A DNA stretch of 64,000 bases from positions 62,001 through 126,000 of the forward strand of contig JAFAQY010000109.1 in NCBI GenBank assembly GCA_019261985.1, given 5' to 3'. This DNA is from Bryobacterales bacterium. GTDB taxonomy: Bacteria > Acidobacteriota > Terriglobia > Bryobacterales > Bryobacteraceae. Positions within the stretch are counted from its first letter, which is position 1. Every line of letters starts with the position of its first letter. Shown here one piece after another: positions 15,991-25,233 of the stretch. The notes beneath the pieces were generated by a model. It was not told where the DNA came from and did not search any database. It was given only the letters and a program-made list of their open reading frames with translations. The translations under genes and the position numbers were made by a program.

Positions 15991-16704
15991 TCAGGAGCCG
16001 ATGGACTGCCCCGCGGGCGCGCCGCCGTCGACAGGTCGACGCGCTGATTTTCCGCCAGGCGCCTCCAGCCGGAATCCGAGTCGCCCACATCCGTCGGTGC
16101 AGTGCACAATGTACCGTCCGAAAAGCTTCGTGACCACGATAGTGCCGAACTCCTTGAATCCCATGCGGTCGCAGGAGCGCAGCGATGCGAAATTGTTCCA
16201 TTCCACATACGCCACCATCCCTTTGTAACCCCGGGCAAGATATGCTTCGAGCGCTCGTGTCATTCCCACGGCGTGCAGCCTTTGCCCGCGATGATTCACA
16301 TGCGTGAACCCCTTGTACATGTAGATATATTGCTGGTCGAAATGCAGGGTCAGTTCCGGAACCTCGATCGGCGTAGGCCGATTGGAATACCAACCATACG
16401 CGGCAAGCGCTTCGCCGTGAAGGAACCCGTAGCACTCATCGCCGTGGCTAAGCGCATCACGGAGGAACTGTTCCGGAAGCTCGTTCGCAGAGTCGCCCGA
16501 AAACTGCATTAACCGAGCGGCATCTAAAAATTGTCCTCGGTAATTTTGGGTGCACTTGGTGAAGTTCGGGTCAGCGTTGTGAATAACAACACCCTTCATG
16601 ATCTTGATGAAGATTATGCGTTTTAGTGCGCGGAATGTAAGGTCCTGAAGGGTTTTGATAACGCCGAAATTCTCAATTTTACGATAAATATCCCTGAAGT
16701 TCAT
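15991..16704 (-). CDS. GNAT-fold acetyltransferase-like protein
   Basis: 237 residues from the ATG at 16704 (MNFRDIYRKIENFGVIKTL). The frame is open further upstream but that extension overlaps the divergent promoter region. The N-terminal 50 residues are basic and hydrophobic; the C-terminal part has the GNAT core: a central strand with IYMYKGFTHVNHRGQRLHAVGMTRALE, where the RGxxxHAxG stretch corresponds to the acetyl-CoA pyrophosphate loop, then GYKGMVAYVEWNNFASLRSCDRMGF, the Nxx(A/S)xxxxxxxGF motif that ends the family fold. The substrate is unknown. Similar proteins occur near polysaccharide genes, but no such genes are near here. Confidence 0.7.
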   Translation of the reverse strand: MNFRDIYRKIENFGVIKTLQDLTFRALKRIIFIKIMKGVVIHNADPNFTKCTQNYRGQFLDAARLMQFSGDSANELPEQFLRDALSHGDECYGFLHGEALAAYGWYSNRPTPIEVPELTLHFDQQYIYMYKGFTHVNHRGQRLHAVGMTRALEAYLARGYKGMVAYVEWNNFASLRSCDRMGFKEFGTIVVTKLFGRYIVHCTDGCGRLGFRLEAPGGKSARRPVDGGAPAGQSIGS

Positions 16705-16782
16705 GGGGTGGTGGACGCAATTTGTGCACCATGACGCCCTTAGGAGTTGCAAAATCGGTTTTTGGCCTGCGAAGGTAATAAT

Positions 16783-17319
16783 ATGGGCGTCGAGAAACTG
16801 AAACTCAAGCACAATCACACCTGGAAGAGTAAACCGGGCTACTGCATTTGCGTCCTGGACCGCGGAGCCGTCCGCTTCGACTATCCGCGTACGTGGAAGG
16901 TGGACATGGCAGACGGGGCGGTGTATCTGCACGATCGCGAGCCGTCCATCGAAAGCTGTGATTTAGGAGTCTCACCGTTCCATGTGCCGCGCGAGGCAAT
17001 GATCGAGATGCCCGTGGAAGAAATCTTGAAGGGTTCGCTCGGGGACGGCCGCGATCCGTATCAGCAATCGGAAATGCACCGCATCAACCGCCCCGACATG
17101 GAAATCGCGTGGCTGGAGCAGCGCTACATCGAAAAGACACAGAATCGCGACGCCCGCTTCCGGGTAGCCATCGCCCGCGGCGAACTAGTCGTGCTGATCT
17201 CGATGAACTATTGGGCCAACCGCGCCTCCGGCCTGGAGCGTGTTTGGGATGAGGTTCTCCGCACACTGCAGCTCGGCGTGTATGTGGAGGATCCGACGGC
17301 GGGACCGGTGGTGCAATAA
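16783..17319 (+). CDS. Conserved-looking hypothetical protein
   Basis: 178 residues from ATG 16783, divergent from the GNAT gene with a 78-base shared promoter gap. No signal peptide or membrane segment. The sequence is well composed (IRxxxWKVDMADGAVYLHDREPS region, then EIAWLEQRYIEKTQNRDARFRV and VVLISMNYWANRA) and reads as a compact alpha/beta cytosolic protein, so it is very likely a real gene. I do not recognise the family. It ends just before a 210-base gap (17320-17529) in which I see nothing but a short GTGGTGCAGT duplication. Confidence 0.6.
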   Translation: MGVEKLKLKHNHTWKSKPGYCICVLDRGAVRFDYPRTWKVDMADGAVYLHDREPSIESCDLGVSPFHVPREAMIEMPVEEILKGSLGDGRDPYQQSEMHRINRPDMEIAWLEQRYIEKTQNRDARFRVAIARGELVVLISMNYWANRASGLERVWDEVLRTLQLGVYVEDPTAGPVVQ

Positions 17320-17529
17320 CGTGGTGCAGTAAGGTGGTGCAGTCACGGATGCGATCCTCGACCATGCGCATCTGAAATCACTTCCCGGCTTTTGCGGCTG
17401 AGTTCAGGCCTACTCCGCGCAACACTGCGGCGGATTGAAACTCTTTAAGGCGAAGGAATGCAACTTGCCCAAGCGGTTGTGCGTCAACCGATTGTTATAC
17501 TGAAGGACAACCCGCTGAAACTTCCGCGA

Positions 17530-20259
17530 ATGCTCAAATTCTGTGCGCTTTTTTCACTCTGTGCCGCTGTAAGCCTGTCCCAGAGCTTTGTCACCGGACA
17601 AGGCGCGCGGCTGGTCGTTGGTCAATCCAACTTCACTGCGCAGACTCCTGGCGCGTCGGACACGCTGCTGGGCAGCGCGGCCGGTTTGGCTTTCGCGGGC
17701 GATACGCTGTTCGTGGCGGACTCCAACCGCATCGGCTACACGCCCAACAATAACCGCGTTCTGCTGTTCAAGAATGTCTCGCAGAAGATGCCGCTTCCCC
17801 TGAACCCAATTCCGGCTTACAGCGGCCGTTGTCCCGTATGCGTGGGACAAGCCAGCACCGTCATCGGCCAACCCGATTTCGTCAGCACGAATTTCCAAAC
17901 ATCGCAAACCGGAATGCGCAGCCCGACGGCCATCGCCTCGGATGGACGTTTATTAGCCGTCGCGGACACGGAGAACAACCGGATTTTGATCTATAACACG
18001 ATCCCGACACAAAATGGCCAACCTGCCGACATCGTGCTCGGCCAACCGGACTTCAACACTGTTCAGCCGATAGCCGCAACTGCTTCTTCTTTCCGCGGCC
18101 CCCAAGGAGTCTGGATTCAGAACGGGAAGGTATTCGTCGCCGATACGCAAAACAACCGCATCCTGATCTGGAACTCGATTCCCACTAAGAACAATCAGCC
18201 CGCGGATGTCGTGCTCGGCCAAAAGGACTTCAATAGCGTTATTCCGATTCCGGTCGCGCAATCCGCGCTCACGCCGGTCGCGAATACGATGCTAAATCCT
18301 GTTTCGGTCACCAGCGATGGAATCCGCTTGTTCGTTGCGGACCTCGGTTATGACCGTGTCCTCATTTGGAATTCAATTCCCACTCACAGCAATACAGCGG
18401 CGGATGTGGAACTCGGGCAGAAGGATTTTTTCAGCGCCACTCCCAACGATATAAGCAATTTGTGCCCGCAAGCCGGGACGGATTCCAATGGAAACCCGAC
18501 ATACCCGGCGCGCTGCGGGCGCACGATGGATACGCCGCGATTCGCGCTATCCAACGGACAACAGTTATTCGTAGCCGATGGCGGCAACGACCGCATTCTG
18601 GTCTACAACAAGATTCCGACTCAAAGCGCGACCGAAGCGGATCAGGTTCTCGGGCAGCCCGACGAATTCGCCAGCGTGGTCACCAGCATGACCGATATTT
18701 TCCATCCTTTGCTGCTTCAATCGGCGGCGAATGTGATTCCTTCGCCGACGTCGCTGGCCTGGGATGGAACGAATTTGTATGCGGCCGATCCCAGTAACCG
18801 CCGCATCCTGGTATTTACGCCGGGGCAGGTTCAGTTCCCCATTGCCGGTATCCGCAACGCGGCCAGCCGCGAAGTCTTCGCCACCGGAGGCGTCGATATC
18901 TCCGGCACGATTCAAGCGGGCGATACGGTAACAATCACGATCAGCGGCACGAATTACGTTTACAAAATTCTCTCAACGGATACGGTGGCCACGGTTGTCC
19001 AAGCTCTAGTGAACCTGATTAACGAAGGCGCCGGCGATCCGAATGTGTTGGCGGATGTGCAGTCGAACTTCAGCCAGGTCCAGGTGATTGCGCGGCAGGG
19101 AGGGCCTGGCGGCAACGCGATTTCATTAGCTGCTAGCACTTCGACGAACGCGCGAATCACCGCCACCACCAGCGGCGGAACACTCAGCGGAGGCGAAAGC
19201 GCCGGCACGATAGCGCCCGGCACAATAGTAAGTTTCTTCGGCTATCAGCTTGCCGACACAACAGTCGTCGCCGATACCTCACAGCAACTGCCCCTCGATT
19301 TGGGCGGCGTTCAAGTGTACTTCGATGGAATTCGCGCCCCCATCTTCTTCGTATCCCCGGGCCAGGTGAATGCGCAGATGCCCTTCGAAGTATCGGATTC
19401 AAACAGTGCGAGCGCCTACATCCGAACCGTGCATTCCGATGGATCGGTCACGGTTACTAACGCCGTGGGAGTGCCCATCGCGCTTCAAAATCCCGGAATT
19501 TTCGCCGTGGAGGGCCAGGATCCCAGACAAGCGCTGGCGTATCACGGCTCCAGTCAAGCCACCGGCACCATCACGATCAGCGGCACGATTCAAGCCAATG
19601 ATGTTGGCACGATTACCATCGAAGATCGCTCGTACAGCTACACGGTTCAAGCCACCGACACGCTCAATACTGTCCGCGACGCGCTGATCGCATTGATCAA
19701 TGCCAATCCCGGCGAGAAGGTGTACGCGCTCGCCGGCGGCGCTTATGTTCGCATCCTGCTGCGGGCCAAGGTGGAGGGGCCGGAAGGCAATAATATTCCG
19801 CTTGCCGCCTCCAGCACTAACAGCAACTCCGGTACTTCTCCTCAACTCTCGCTCGGACTCTCGAACGTTGTTACCTGCTGCGCCAACCGCGCCGGAGCGC
19901 CGATAACTATTGATAATCCTGCTCAACCGGGGGAAACGCTTTATGTCTACGCGACGGGCCTTGGTCTCGTGAATGACGTCAATGGCAACAACATTAGTGT
20001 TCTTGACGGCGTTCCCTTTAACGGTCCGCAACCGAATAATGCGAATTCGGCTGTCTCCTCGCTTGTGGATACAAAGACCGCAAATGTTATCTCCGCGGGT
20101 TTATCGCCCGGAGGCATCGGTGTCTACCAGGTGGTGCTTGAGCTCAACCCGGACATTCCGCCGAATAACGTGGCGCAAGTCACTATCTCGCAGGATATAT
20201 ACACGAGCAATATTGTGACTATTCCTGTCGGCAACACAAGCGTTCCGCCGTCACAATAA
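17530..20259 (+). CDS. Secreted NHL-repeat protein with Solibacter-type C-terminal module and two inserted copies of a small domain
   Basis: 909 residues from ATG 17530 (signal peptide MLKFCALFSLCAAVSLSQS); 24 upstream in-frame residues are not signal-like. Residues 20-420 hold six or so NHL-type propeller blades, each with VADxxNNRILIYNxIPT and ADxVLGQxDF. Then comes a domain of about 100 residues starting ISGTIQAGDTVTITISG, then the TIGR03437-like module (IAPGTIVSFFGYQLA, LGGVQVYFDGIRAPIFFVSP, GQVNAQMPFEV). That module is interrupted after RQALAYHGSS by a second copy of the small domain (ISGTIQANDVGTITIEDRSY) and resumes with DNPAQPGETLYVYATGLG. The module is a hallmark of Solibacter secreted proteins; its role is unknown, perhaps surface attachment. 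The IS21-like element lies 15 bases after the stop. Confidence 0.85.
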   Translation: MLKFCALFSLCAAVSLSQSFVTGQGARLVVGQSNFTAQTPGASDTLLGSAAGLAFAGDTLFVADSNRIGYTPNNNRVLLFKNVSQKMPLPLNPIPAYSGRCPVCVGQASTVIGQPDFVSTNFQTSQTGMRSPTAIASDGRLLAVADTENNRILIYNTIPTQNGQPADIVLGQPDFNTVQPIAATASSFRGPQGVWIQNGKVFVADTQNNRILIWNSIPTKNNQPADVVLGQKDFNSVIPIPVAQSALTPVANTMLNPVSVTSDGIRLFVADLGYDRVLIWNSIPTHSNTAADVELGQKDFFSATPNDISNLCPQAGTDSNGNPTYPARCGRTMDTPRFALSNGQQLFVADGGNDRILVYNKIPTQSATEADQVLGQPDEFASVVTSMTDIFHPLLLQSAANVIPSPTSLAWDGTNLYAADPSNRRILVFTPGQVQFPIAGIRNAASREVFATGGVDISGTIQAGDTVTITISGTNYVYKILSTDTVATVVQALVNLINEGAGDPNVLADVQSNFSQVQVIARQGGPGGNAISLAASTSTNARITATTSGGTLSGGESAGTIAPGTIVSFFGYQLADTTVVADTSQQLPLDLGGVQVYFDGIRAPIFFVSPGQVNAQMPFEVSDSNSASAYIRTVHSDGSVTVTNAVGVPIALQNPGIFAVEGQDPRQALAYHGSSQATGTITISGTIQANDVGTITIEDRSYSYTVQATDTLNTVRDALIALINANPGEKVYALAGGAYVRILLRAKVEGPEGNNIPLAASSTNSNSGTSPQLSLGLSNVVTCCANRAGAPITIDNPAQPGETLYVYATGLGLVNDVNGNNISVLDGVPFNGPQPNNANSAVSSLVDTKTANVISAGLSPGGIGVYQVVLELNPDIPPNNVAQVTISQDIYTSNIVTIPVGNTSVPPSQ

Positions 20260-20269
20260 CTTCCCGCCG

Positions 20270-20274
20270 ATCGG
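20270..20274 (+). repeat. Left target-site duplication ATCGG
   Basis: ATCGG directly outside the left terminal repeat. The same five bases directly follow the right terminal repeat at 25103-25107. IS21 elements usually duplicate 4-8 bp. Confidence 0.65.
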
Positions 20275-20430
20275 TGGGGAATCCGGGGCAAGATGAACGC
20301 GATTCCGGGATGATGCCGAACGGTGTTCCGGGATGATCTCCACAGGATCCGGGGTGAACACCGCTTCCGGGATGAAGCCGAACACTTTCAGGTCGATCCC
20401 GGAAAGGTGTTCGGCTTCGCCGAGTGATTT
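20275..20430 (+). repeat. Left end of the IS21-like element with multiple terminal repeats
   Basis: Contains at least three related units with TTCCGGGATGA followed by CCGAAC or similar (about 20302, 20325 and 20368) after the outermost TGGGGAATCCGGGGC. The region up to the istA start at 20518 has no gene. Confidence 0.65.
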
Positions 20431-20517
20431 CCGCAGGCAGCTAAAGGCGCTGGACACCACAATGGCAGGCAGCCTCCCCTCGAAAGGGAGGATCAGCTTG
20501 CAGCCAGGAGATTGTCC

Positions 20518-21665
20518 GTGCGCGAGATCAAAGAAGTTCTTCGATTAAAGTTTGAAGTGGCCTGGGCTGCGAGCGATCGCCCGAAGCTGCTCGATTGGCC
20601 TTGGCACCGCACACGAGTATTTGCAACGGGCCGAAGCTGCCAAGATCACGTGGCCGCTTGGACCGGAGTGGGACGATGACCGGCTTGAGGCTGCGCTATT
20701 CGGCGGCTCGCCGCGCAGCCGTCCGACGGTGCTGCCCATGCCCGACTTCGCCGAGCTTCATCGGCAGCGGCAGCAACATTCACACGTGACCCAGCAGTTG
20801 CTGTGGGAGGAGTACCGGCAGGCAAACCCGGATGGCTATCAGTACAGCCGCTTCTGCGAGCTGTACCAGCGGTGGCGGCGGAAGCAGGATGTGGTGTTGC
20901 GGCAGGGGCACAAGGCCGGCGAGAACCTGTTCGTGGATTGGGCAGGAACAACGATACCGATCCACGATCCGCGCGGCGGTCCAGTGCAGCAGGCCCATCT
21001 ATTCGTCGCCTGCTGGGGGCCAGATCCCACACGTACGCCGAAGCCACTGCCGACGAGCAGCTGGCAAGCTGGATCGGCGCTCACGTCCGTGCCTTTGAGT
21101 TCTATCAAGGCGTACCAAAGCTGGTAGTGCCGGACAACACCAAGACCGGCGTGACCAAAGCCTGCCGCTACGATCCGGATCTGAACCCCACTTACCAGGA
21201 GATGGCCATGCATTACGGCGTGGGCGTGGTTCCAGCGCGGCCATACAAGCCTCGGGACAAGGCCAAAGTGGAATCCGGTGTGCCTCTGGCGGAACGTTGG
21301 ATTATCGCCGCGCTGCGGAATCGGAAGTTCTTCTCCATCGAAGAGTTGAACCAAGCGATCCGGGAGCTGCGCGACCGCATCAATCGGCGGCCTTTCCGCA
21401 AACGCGAAGGTTCGAGAGCCACGCAGTTCGCGGCGGTGGACAGACCTGCTATGGGTTCGCTCCCGGCGGAGCGTTTCGACTTGAGCGAATGGTCTCGCGC
21501 TCGGGTCAACATCGACTATCACATCGCCTTTGACACGAACTACTACAGCGTGCCTTACAACTTGGTCCAAGAACTGGTGGAAGTACGCTCGACGCCGACG
21601 ACTATTGAGATCTTCGATAAGAGCCAGCGCGTAGCATCGCACCTGCGCGCACACGGTCACCTCCG
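20518..21665 (+). pseudogene. istA: IS21 transposase remnant (istA), two frameshifts and 3' deletion
   Basis: Starts with GTG at 20518 (VREIKEVLRLKFE, the canonical IstA start). The frame is lost at about 20560 and resumes shifted with LRAIARSCSIGLGTAHEYLQ, the IstA helix-turn-helix. The first DDE-domain aspartate is in [14 protein letters not shown] second frameshift at about 21012 moves into [31 protein letters not shown] (second Asp) and [12 protein letters not shown] (Glu, with the lysine-rich end of the catalytic triad), and the C-terminal domain follows to about 21660. There the sequence jumps into the istB C-terminus. The catalytic residues are still recognisable but the gene cannot make an intact protein. 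Confidence 0.85.
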
Positions 21666-21887
21666 CTGTCCGAACCCGAGCGCCGGGATTTCTGGGAGAT
21701 CTCCGAGGATCGCTATCAGGTGCGCTCGACCATCTTGACATCCCAACTGCCAGTCTCGCGCTGGCACGAGCAGATCGGCGATCCTACGCTGGCCGATGGC
21801 ATTCTCGACCGGCTTGTTCACAATGCACATCGTATCGAGATGCGCGGCGATCCGATACGTAAGAACCGGGGGAAGCCGAATCCTTAA
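21664..21887 (+). pseudogene. istB: IS21 helper ATPase remnant (istB C-terminus only)
   Basis: About 73 codons ending in TAA at 21885: [20 protein letters not shown], then [20 protein letters not shown] and LADGILDRLVHNAHRIEM. This is the sensor/C-terminal part of the IstB AAA+ protein. The N-terminal Walker A and B regions are missing, so a deletion of several hundred bases fused the istA tail to the istB tail at about 21664. Confidence 0.85.
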
Positions 21888-22253
21888 CTTCCGGTTGGCG
21901 CGTGACTCGCTCCGAACTGCGGCGACGCCGTCCTGCCAGATGTACGATACGATGACAACCCATCAAGCTGGATGCGTCAGCAACTTCGCTACCGGGATTC
22001 TCGTGGCGCAACATGAGCAGGGAATCCTCCAACTGTCCGCGGTGCTCCCGGAGCGGTCCCGGAGATGCGACTCGATGTGTTGGGCATAGAAATTTCTATT
22101 TGCGGGTACACGTTACGATCAGCGAGAGGCCGTCAGAGCTGGCGTTCCATTTTCGGGCACGTCAACGCGAAACCGACCACTGGTTGACCGCTCCGTTGAA
22201 TGGAATCAAGCATCACAGTCGGAAGCCAAGTTGCACTCAAAGTCGAGAACCCT

Positions 22254-24686
22254 ATGCGAAGCGTCCTTGAAGACCTCCGGTACGCGGCGGCTGTCCTCCG
22301 CCGGACCCCGTCCCTGACTGCGGTGGCAGTGCTTACTTTGGCGCTCGGTATTGCCGCCACCACGACTGTCTTTGGCTGGATCGACGGGATGGTCCTGCAC
22401 CCCTTCCGCGGCGCCACGGATGACGGACAACTTGCCGTCCTCGAATCCGTCCGTGCCAGCGGCATCGAGGATCCTCATGTTTCTTATGCCGACAGCCGGG
22501 ACTTTGAGGACAATCTCCCAAGCATTTCTGGATTGGAGCTCAACCAAAAGGCTCCCGCCTCCATCGGCGACGGAGAGAACGCTTATTCCGCATGGATCGA
22601 ATCCGTCTCCGGAAACTATTTCGACGTACTGGACGTAAAGCCAATCCTCGGCCGCACGTTTGCGCGCGAGGAAAACGGTGAACGGGCCAAAGCGTTCACG
22701 GCAGTCATCAGCTACCGGCTGTGGCAGAACTACTTCCGCAGCGACCCGTCCATTCTCGGCCGCATCGTACACATAAACCGATACCCGGTCACCATTGTCG
22801 GTGTAGCGCCTGCGGAATTTCAGGGCGATTTTCCTGGCACCGCGCTGGATGCCTGGATTCCGGCGCCACTCGCCGGCCAAGTCGATCGCAATGCGCGGCA
22901 ATTCATGGCCATCGTCAGGCTTAAACCGGGCGTCAGCGTCTCGCGGGCAAGCGCCGAAGCGGCGACAGTTGCCGCTCGCCTTGCGGGTGCCTTTCCGAAG
23001 ACCAACGAGGGCGTCGGCGCCCGGATCGTACCGATCTGGAAGGCACAGGATGGGGCCTCAGGAATTTTGGCATCGCCGATGGCCATTCTCGGCGCAGCCT
23101 GCGGACTCGTGCTCCTGATTGCGTGTGCGAATGTCGCCAATCTTCTACTGGCTCGTTCCGCATTCCGGCAGAGGGAGTTCGGCATCCGCCTCGCTCTGGG
23201 CGCGGGTCCGGGTCGCTTGCGCCGCCAGTTATTTTCCGAAAGCCTGCTTATGGCGATCCTGGCGACGCTTGCGGGGTTGCCTCTCGCTGTGTGGTTTCAG
23301 AACCTCCCCGTACATCTCGCGCCGCCCACGGGAATACCGGTGTACTTAAACGTCCACCCGAGCGCGCGCGTGTTCCTTTTTGCGGCCCTGGTCTGCCTGG
23401 TTTCCGCCCAGATTTCCGGTCTTCCACCCGCGTTTCAGTCGATGCGGCGCAGCGTAGTGGATGCGCTGAAGCAAGGAGGAAGAGGCGATACCCAAAGCGG
23501 GCACTCGCGGCGAATCTCCGGGCTACTGGTGATCGCCGAGGTAGGCTTGGCGCTGGCGGCTCTTGTGACGCTCGGATTGTTTCTCCGGAGCCTTTACGGA
23601 TTGCAGAACACGGCGGCCGGTTTCGATCACAGGAACGTGATCGTGGGCCGTCTTTTTCTGGCGACGAACAACTACACTCCCAGCGAGGAGCAGCAGTTCT
23701 CCCAGCGGCTGCGCGAGGGCCTGCTCGAATCACCGGGGGTGACCGGCGCCGCTTATTCCGACTCGATTCCGCTCGGTTTCGGGCTAGGGAAATGGAACGA
23801 CATTACGGTAGAAGGGTATGCGGCAAGGCGCGGCGAGAACCTGGGGGTGCATCACGCCTCGGTGTCGCCCGGCTACTTCGATGTGCTGAGGATTCCGCTT
23901 CTCGCCGGACGCGATTTCAAAGCTGAGGACAACCCGAACGCGCCGCGCGTCATGATCGTCAACGAATCCTTCGCGCGACGCTTTTTCGACGGACGCGACC
24001 CGGTGGGGCACCGGGTGCAGATTGAAGGCGGCAACCCGCTCACGATCGTGGGAATGGTGAAGGACAGCAAGTACTACAGTCTGTCTGAAGCGCCGCAACC
24101 ATACTTCTATACGTCCTTCGATCAGGTGCACTTCGGCAGTGGCGAAAGCGGCGTGGCCTTCTACGCGCGCACCGATCGCGATGTGCGCAGTTTCGTCCCG
24201 GTTCTCCGCCGCGAGATGTCGGCCATTGATCCTAACTCGGCTGGCGTGACGGCCATGGCTCTTTCGGATTACATCTCGGCTGCCTGGTTCGGGCCACGGC
24301 TCGCCTCGTTGTTCCTCGGAGTCCTGGGCCTGATTGCCATGCTGCTCGCCGGTGTAGGCCTTTACGGAGTTATGGCTTACTCGGTCAGCCAGCGGACCCG
24401 GGAAATCGGCATCCGCATGGCGCTGGGGGCCGACCCTAAAGGCGTCCTCGAGATGGTCATGAGACGAGGCTTGTTTCTAGCATTATCTGGGATCGCCGCC
24501 GGGCTCGTCATCGCCCTGGCGGCGGCCCCGCTGATCGCGCCTCTGCTGTACCATGTCAGTCCCGCGGACCCCGTAAGCATTGCGGGAGCAGCGCTGTTCC
24601 TCATTGTGGTTGCCGTAACCGCGAGCCTGATCCCAGCGCTGCGAGCCACCAGGGTTGACCCGATTCTCGCGCTCCGCGAGGAGTGA
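22254..24686 (+). CDS. ADOP-family FtsX/MacB-type permease
   Basis: 810 residues from ATG 22254 (MRSVLEDLRYAAAVLRRTP). The acidobacterial duplicated orphan permease plan is complete: transmembrane segment 1 (about 20-40), a MacB periplasmic core domain (DPHVSYADSRDF, VSGNYFDVLDVKPILGRTF), three transmembrane helices with the first FtsX domain (about 280-400; LLARSAFRQREFGIRLALGA), a linker helix, a second MacB core domain (VSPGYFDVLRIPLLAGRDF) and a second FtsX domain at the C-terminus (VSQRTREIGIRMALGADPKG). No ABC ATPase gene is adjacent, as usual for 'orphan' members. The gene lies wholly within the IS21-like element. Function is unproven; MacB-like mechanotransmission in export is the usual inference. 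Confidence 0.88.
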   Translation: MRSVLEDLRYAAAVLRRTPSLTAVAVLTLALGIAATTTVFGWIDGMVLHPFRGATDDGQLAVLESVRASGIEDPHVSYADSRDFEDNLPSISGLELNQKAPASIGDGENAYSAWIESVSGNYFDVLDVKPILGRTFAREENGERAKAFTAVISYRLWQNYFRSDPSILGRIVHINRYPVTIVGVAPAEFQGDFPGTALDAWIPAPLAGQVDRNARQFMAIVRLKPGVSVSRASAEAATVAARLAGAFPKTNEGVGARIVPIWKAQDGASGILASPMAILGAACGLVLLIACANVANLLLARSAFRQREFGIRLALGAGPGRLRRQLFSESLLMAILATLAGLPLAVWFQNLPVHLAPPTGIPVYLNVHPSARVFLFAALVCLVSAQISGLPPAFQSMRRSVVDALKQGGRGDTQSGHSRRISGLLVIAEVGLALAALVTLGLFLRSLYGLQNTAAGFDHRNVIVGRLFLATNNYTPSEEQQFSQRLREGLLESPGVTGAAYSDSIPLGFGLGKWNDITVEGYAARRGENLGVHHASVSPGYFDVLRIPLLAGRDFKAEDNPNAPRVMIVNESFARRFFDGRDPVGHRVQIEGGNPLTIVGMVKDSKYYSLSEAPQPYFYTSFDQVHFGSGESGVAFYARTDRDVRSFVPVLRREMSAIDPNSAGVTAMALSDYISAAWFGPRLASLFLGVLGLIAMLLAGVGLYGVMAYSVSQRTREIGIRMALGADPKGVLEMVMRRGLFLALSGIAAGLVIALAAAPLIAPLLYHVSPADPVSIAGAALFLIVVAVTASLIPALRATRVDPILALREE

Positions 24687-25030
24687 CCGGCCGAGCGGTT
24701 GCGCCCGCGCCAGGTCAGGCGGCGTTGGCGGGTTTGGTGAGACAGAGCGCGTGACGCCACACTCGGTCGTGTGCCCTGCCCTTCGAAGTGCCCGCGCTAA
24801 GCTTCGAGTGGATGAATCCGCAATCCGGCAGTGAACCGCCAATGTCTGGAGCGCTATTCGCGCTCCAGGGCCACTGTGTGCTGAGGCGCGGACAAAGGCT
24901 GCCGCCCTTTCCCCGCACCCCTTTCTCGGCTTGCGGCACCGTTCCTCCGCTTCGCTGCGGACAGGTTTCTCTCGACGAAGCCGAACGCTTTACCGCACAA
25001 TCGAGTTGCCAGCGTCGCCACGCTCCGATG

Positions 25031-25102
25031 GTGTTCGGGATCATCCCGGAATGCCGTTCGACTTCCGTTCGGAACAAGCGTTCAGCTTCGCCGGAATCCC
25101 CA
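25031..25102 (-). repeat. Right end of the IS21-like element
   Basis: Reading inward on the minus strand: TGGGGATTCCGGCGAAGCTG, then TTCCGAACGGAAGTCGAACG and ATTCCGGGATGATCCCGAAC. These match the left end in order and orientation. The end lies 131 bases upstream of the TonB receptor start. Confidence 0.65.
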
Positions 25103-25107
25103 ATCGG
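25103..25107 (+). repeat. Right target-site duplication ATCGG
   Basis: Second copy of ATCGG, immediately after the terminal CCCCA. The matching copy lies at 20270-20274. Confidence 0.65.
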
Positions 25108-25168
25108 GGCGTTGATGCAGGCAGCGCCCGAACTTACATTCGTACCCGAGGCTTCGCAACCGTGCCTA

Positions 25169-25198
25169 TTGACCGCGCCGCCGCCGTTGAGATATAAA
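25169..25198 (+). promoter_or_regulatory. Candidate promoter of the TonB receptor gene
   Basis: TTGACC (25169-25174) and TATAAA (25193-25198) with an 18-base spacer. The predicted start of transcription is about 27 bases before the ATG at 25234. The promoter lies 66 bases outside the right end of the IS21-like element, so the insertion spared the core promoter but removed whatever lay upstream. Confidence 0.5.
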
Positions 25199-25233
25199 TA
25201 CAAAACCAGTTTGCTTCTCACGGGAGGTTATGC

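Larger units (their letters stand above)
20275..25102. mobile_element. IS21-family-like element carrying an ADOP permease gene, with target duplication
   Basis: A 4.83-kb unit starting TGGGGAATCCGG and ending CCGGAATCCCCA. The outer 25 bases of the ends are inverted copies with few mismatches (20275-20300 against 25078-25102), and internal terminal repeats match too: ATTCCGGGATGATGCCGAAC at 20302 against the inverted copy at 25031-25052. Multiple end repeats of this kind are typical of IS21 elements. ATCGG is present directly outside both ends (20270-20274 and 25103-25107), a 5-bp target duplication. Inside are frameshifted istA, the last part of istB, an ADOP permease gene, and two gene-free stretches (21888-22253 and 24687-25030) that probably belong to the original element. 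Transposition genes are dead, so the copy is immobile unless helped in trans. Confidence 0.75.

Noticed and set aside
20260-25110. Prophage or integrative element with integrase
   Set aside because: No integrase, structural or conjugation genes; the ends and remnants fit an IS21-type element.
24715-25221. 168-codon open frame on the minus strand within the right part of the IS21-like element
   Set aside because: It runs across the terminal repeats and target duplication into the TonB promoter; composition is Cys/Ser/Arg-rich. More likely a non-coding part of the element.
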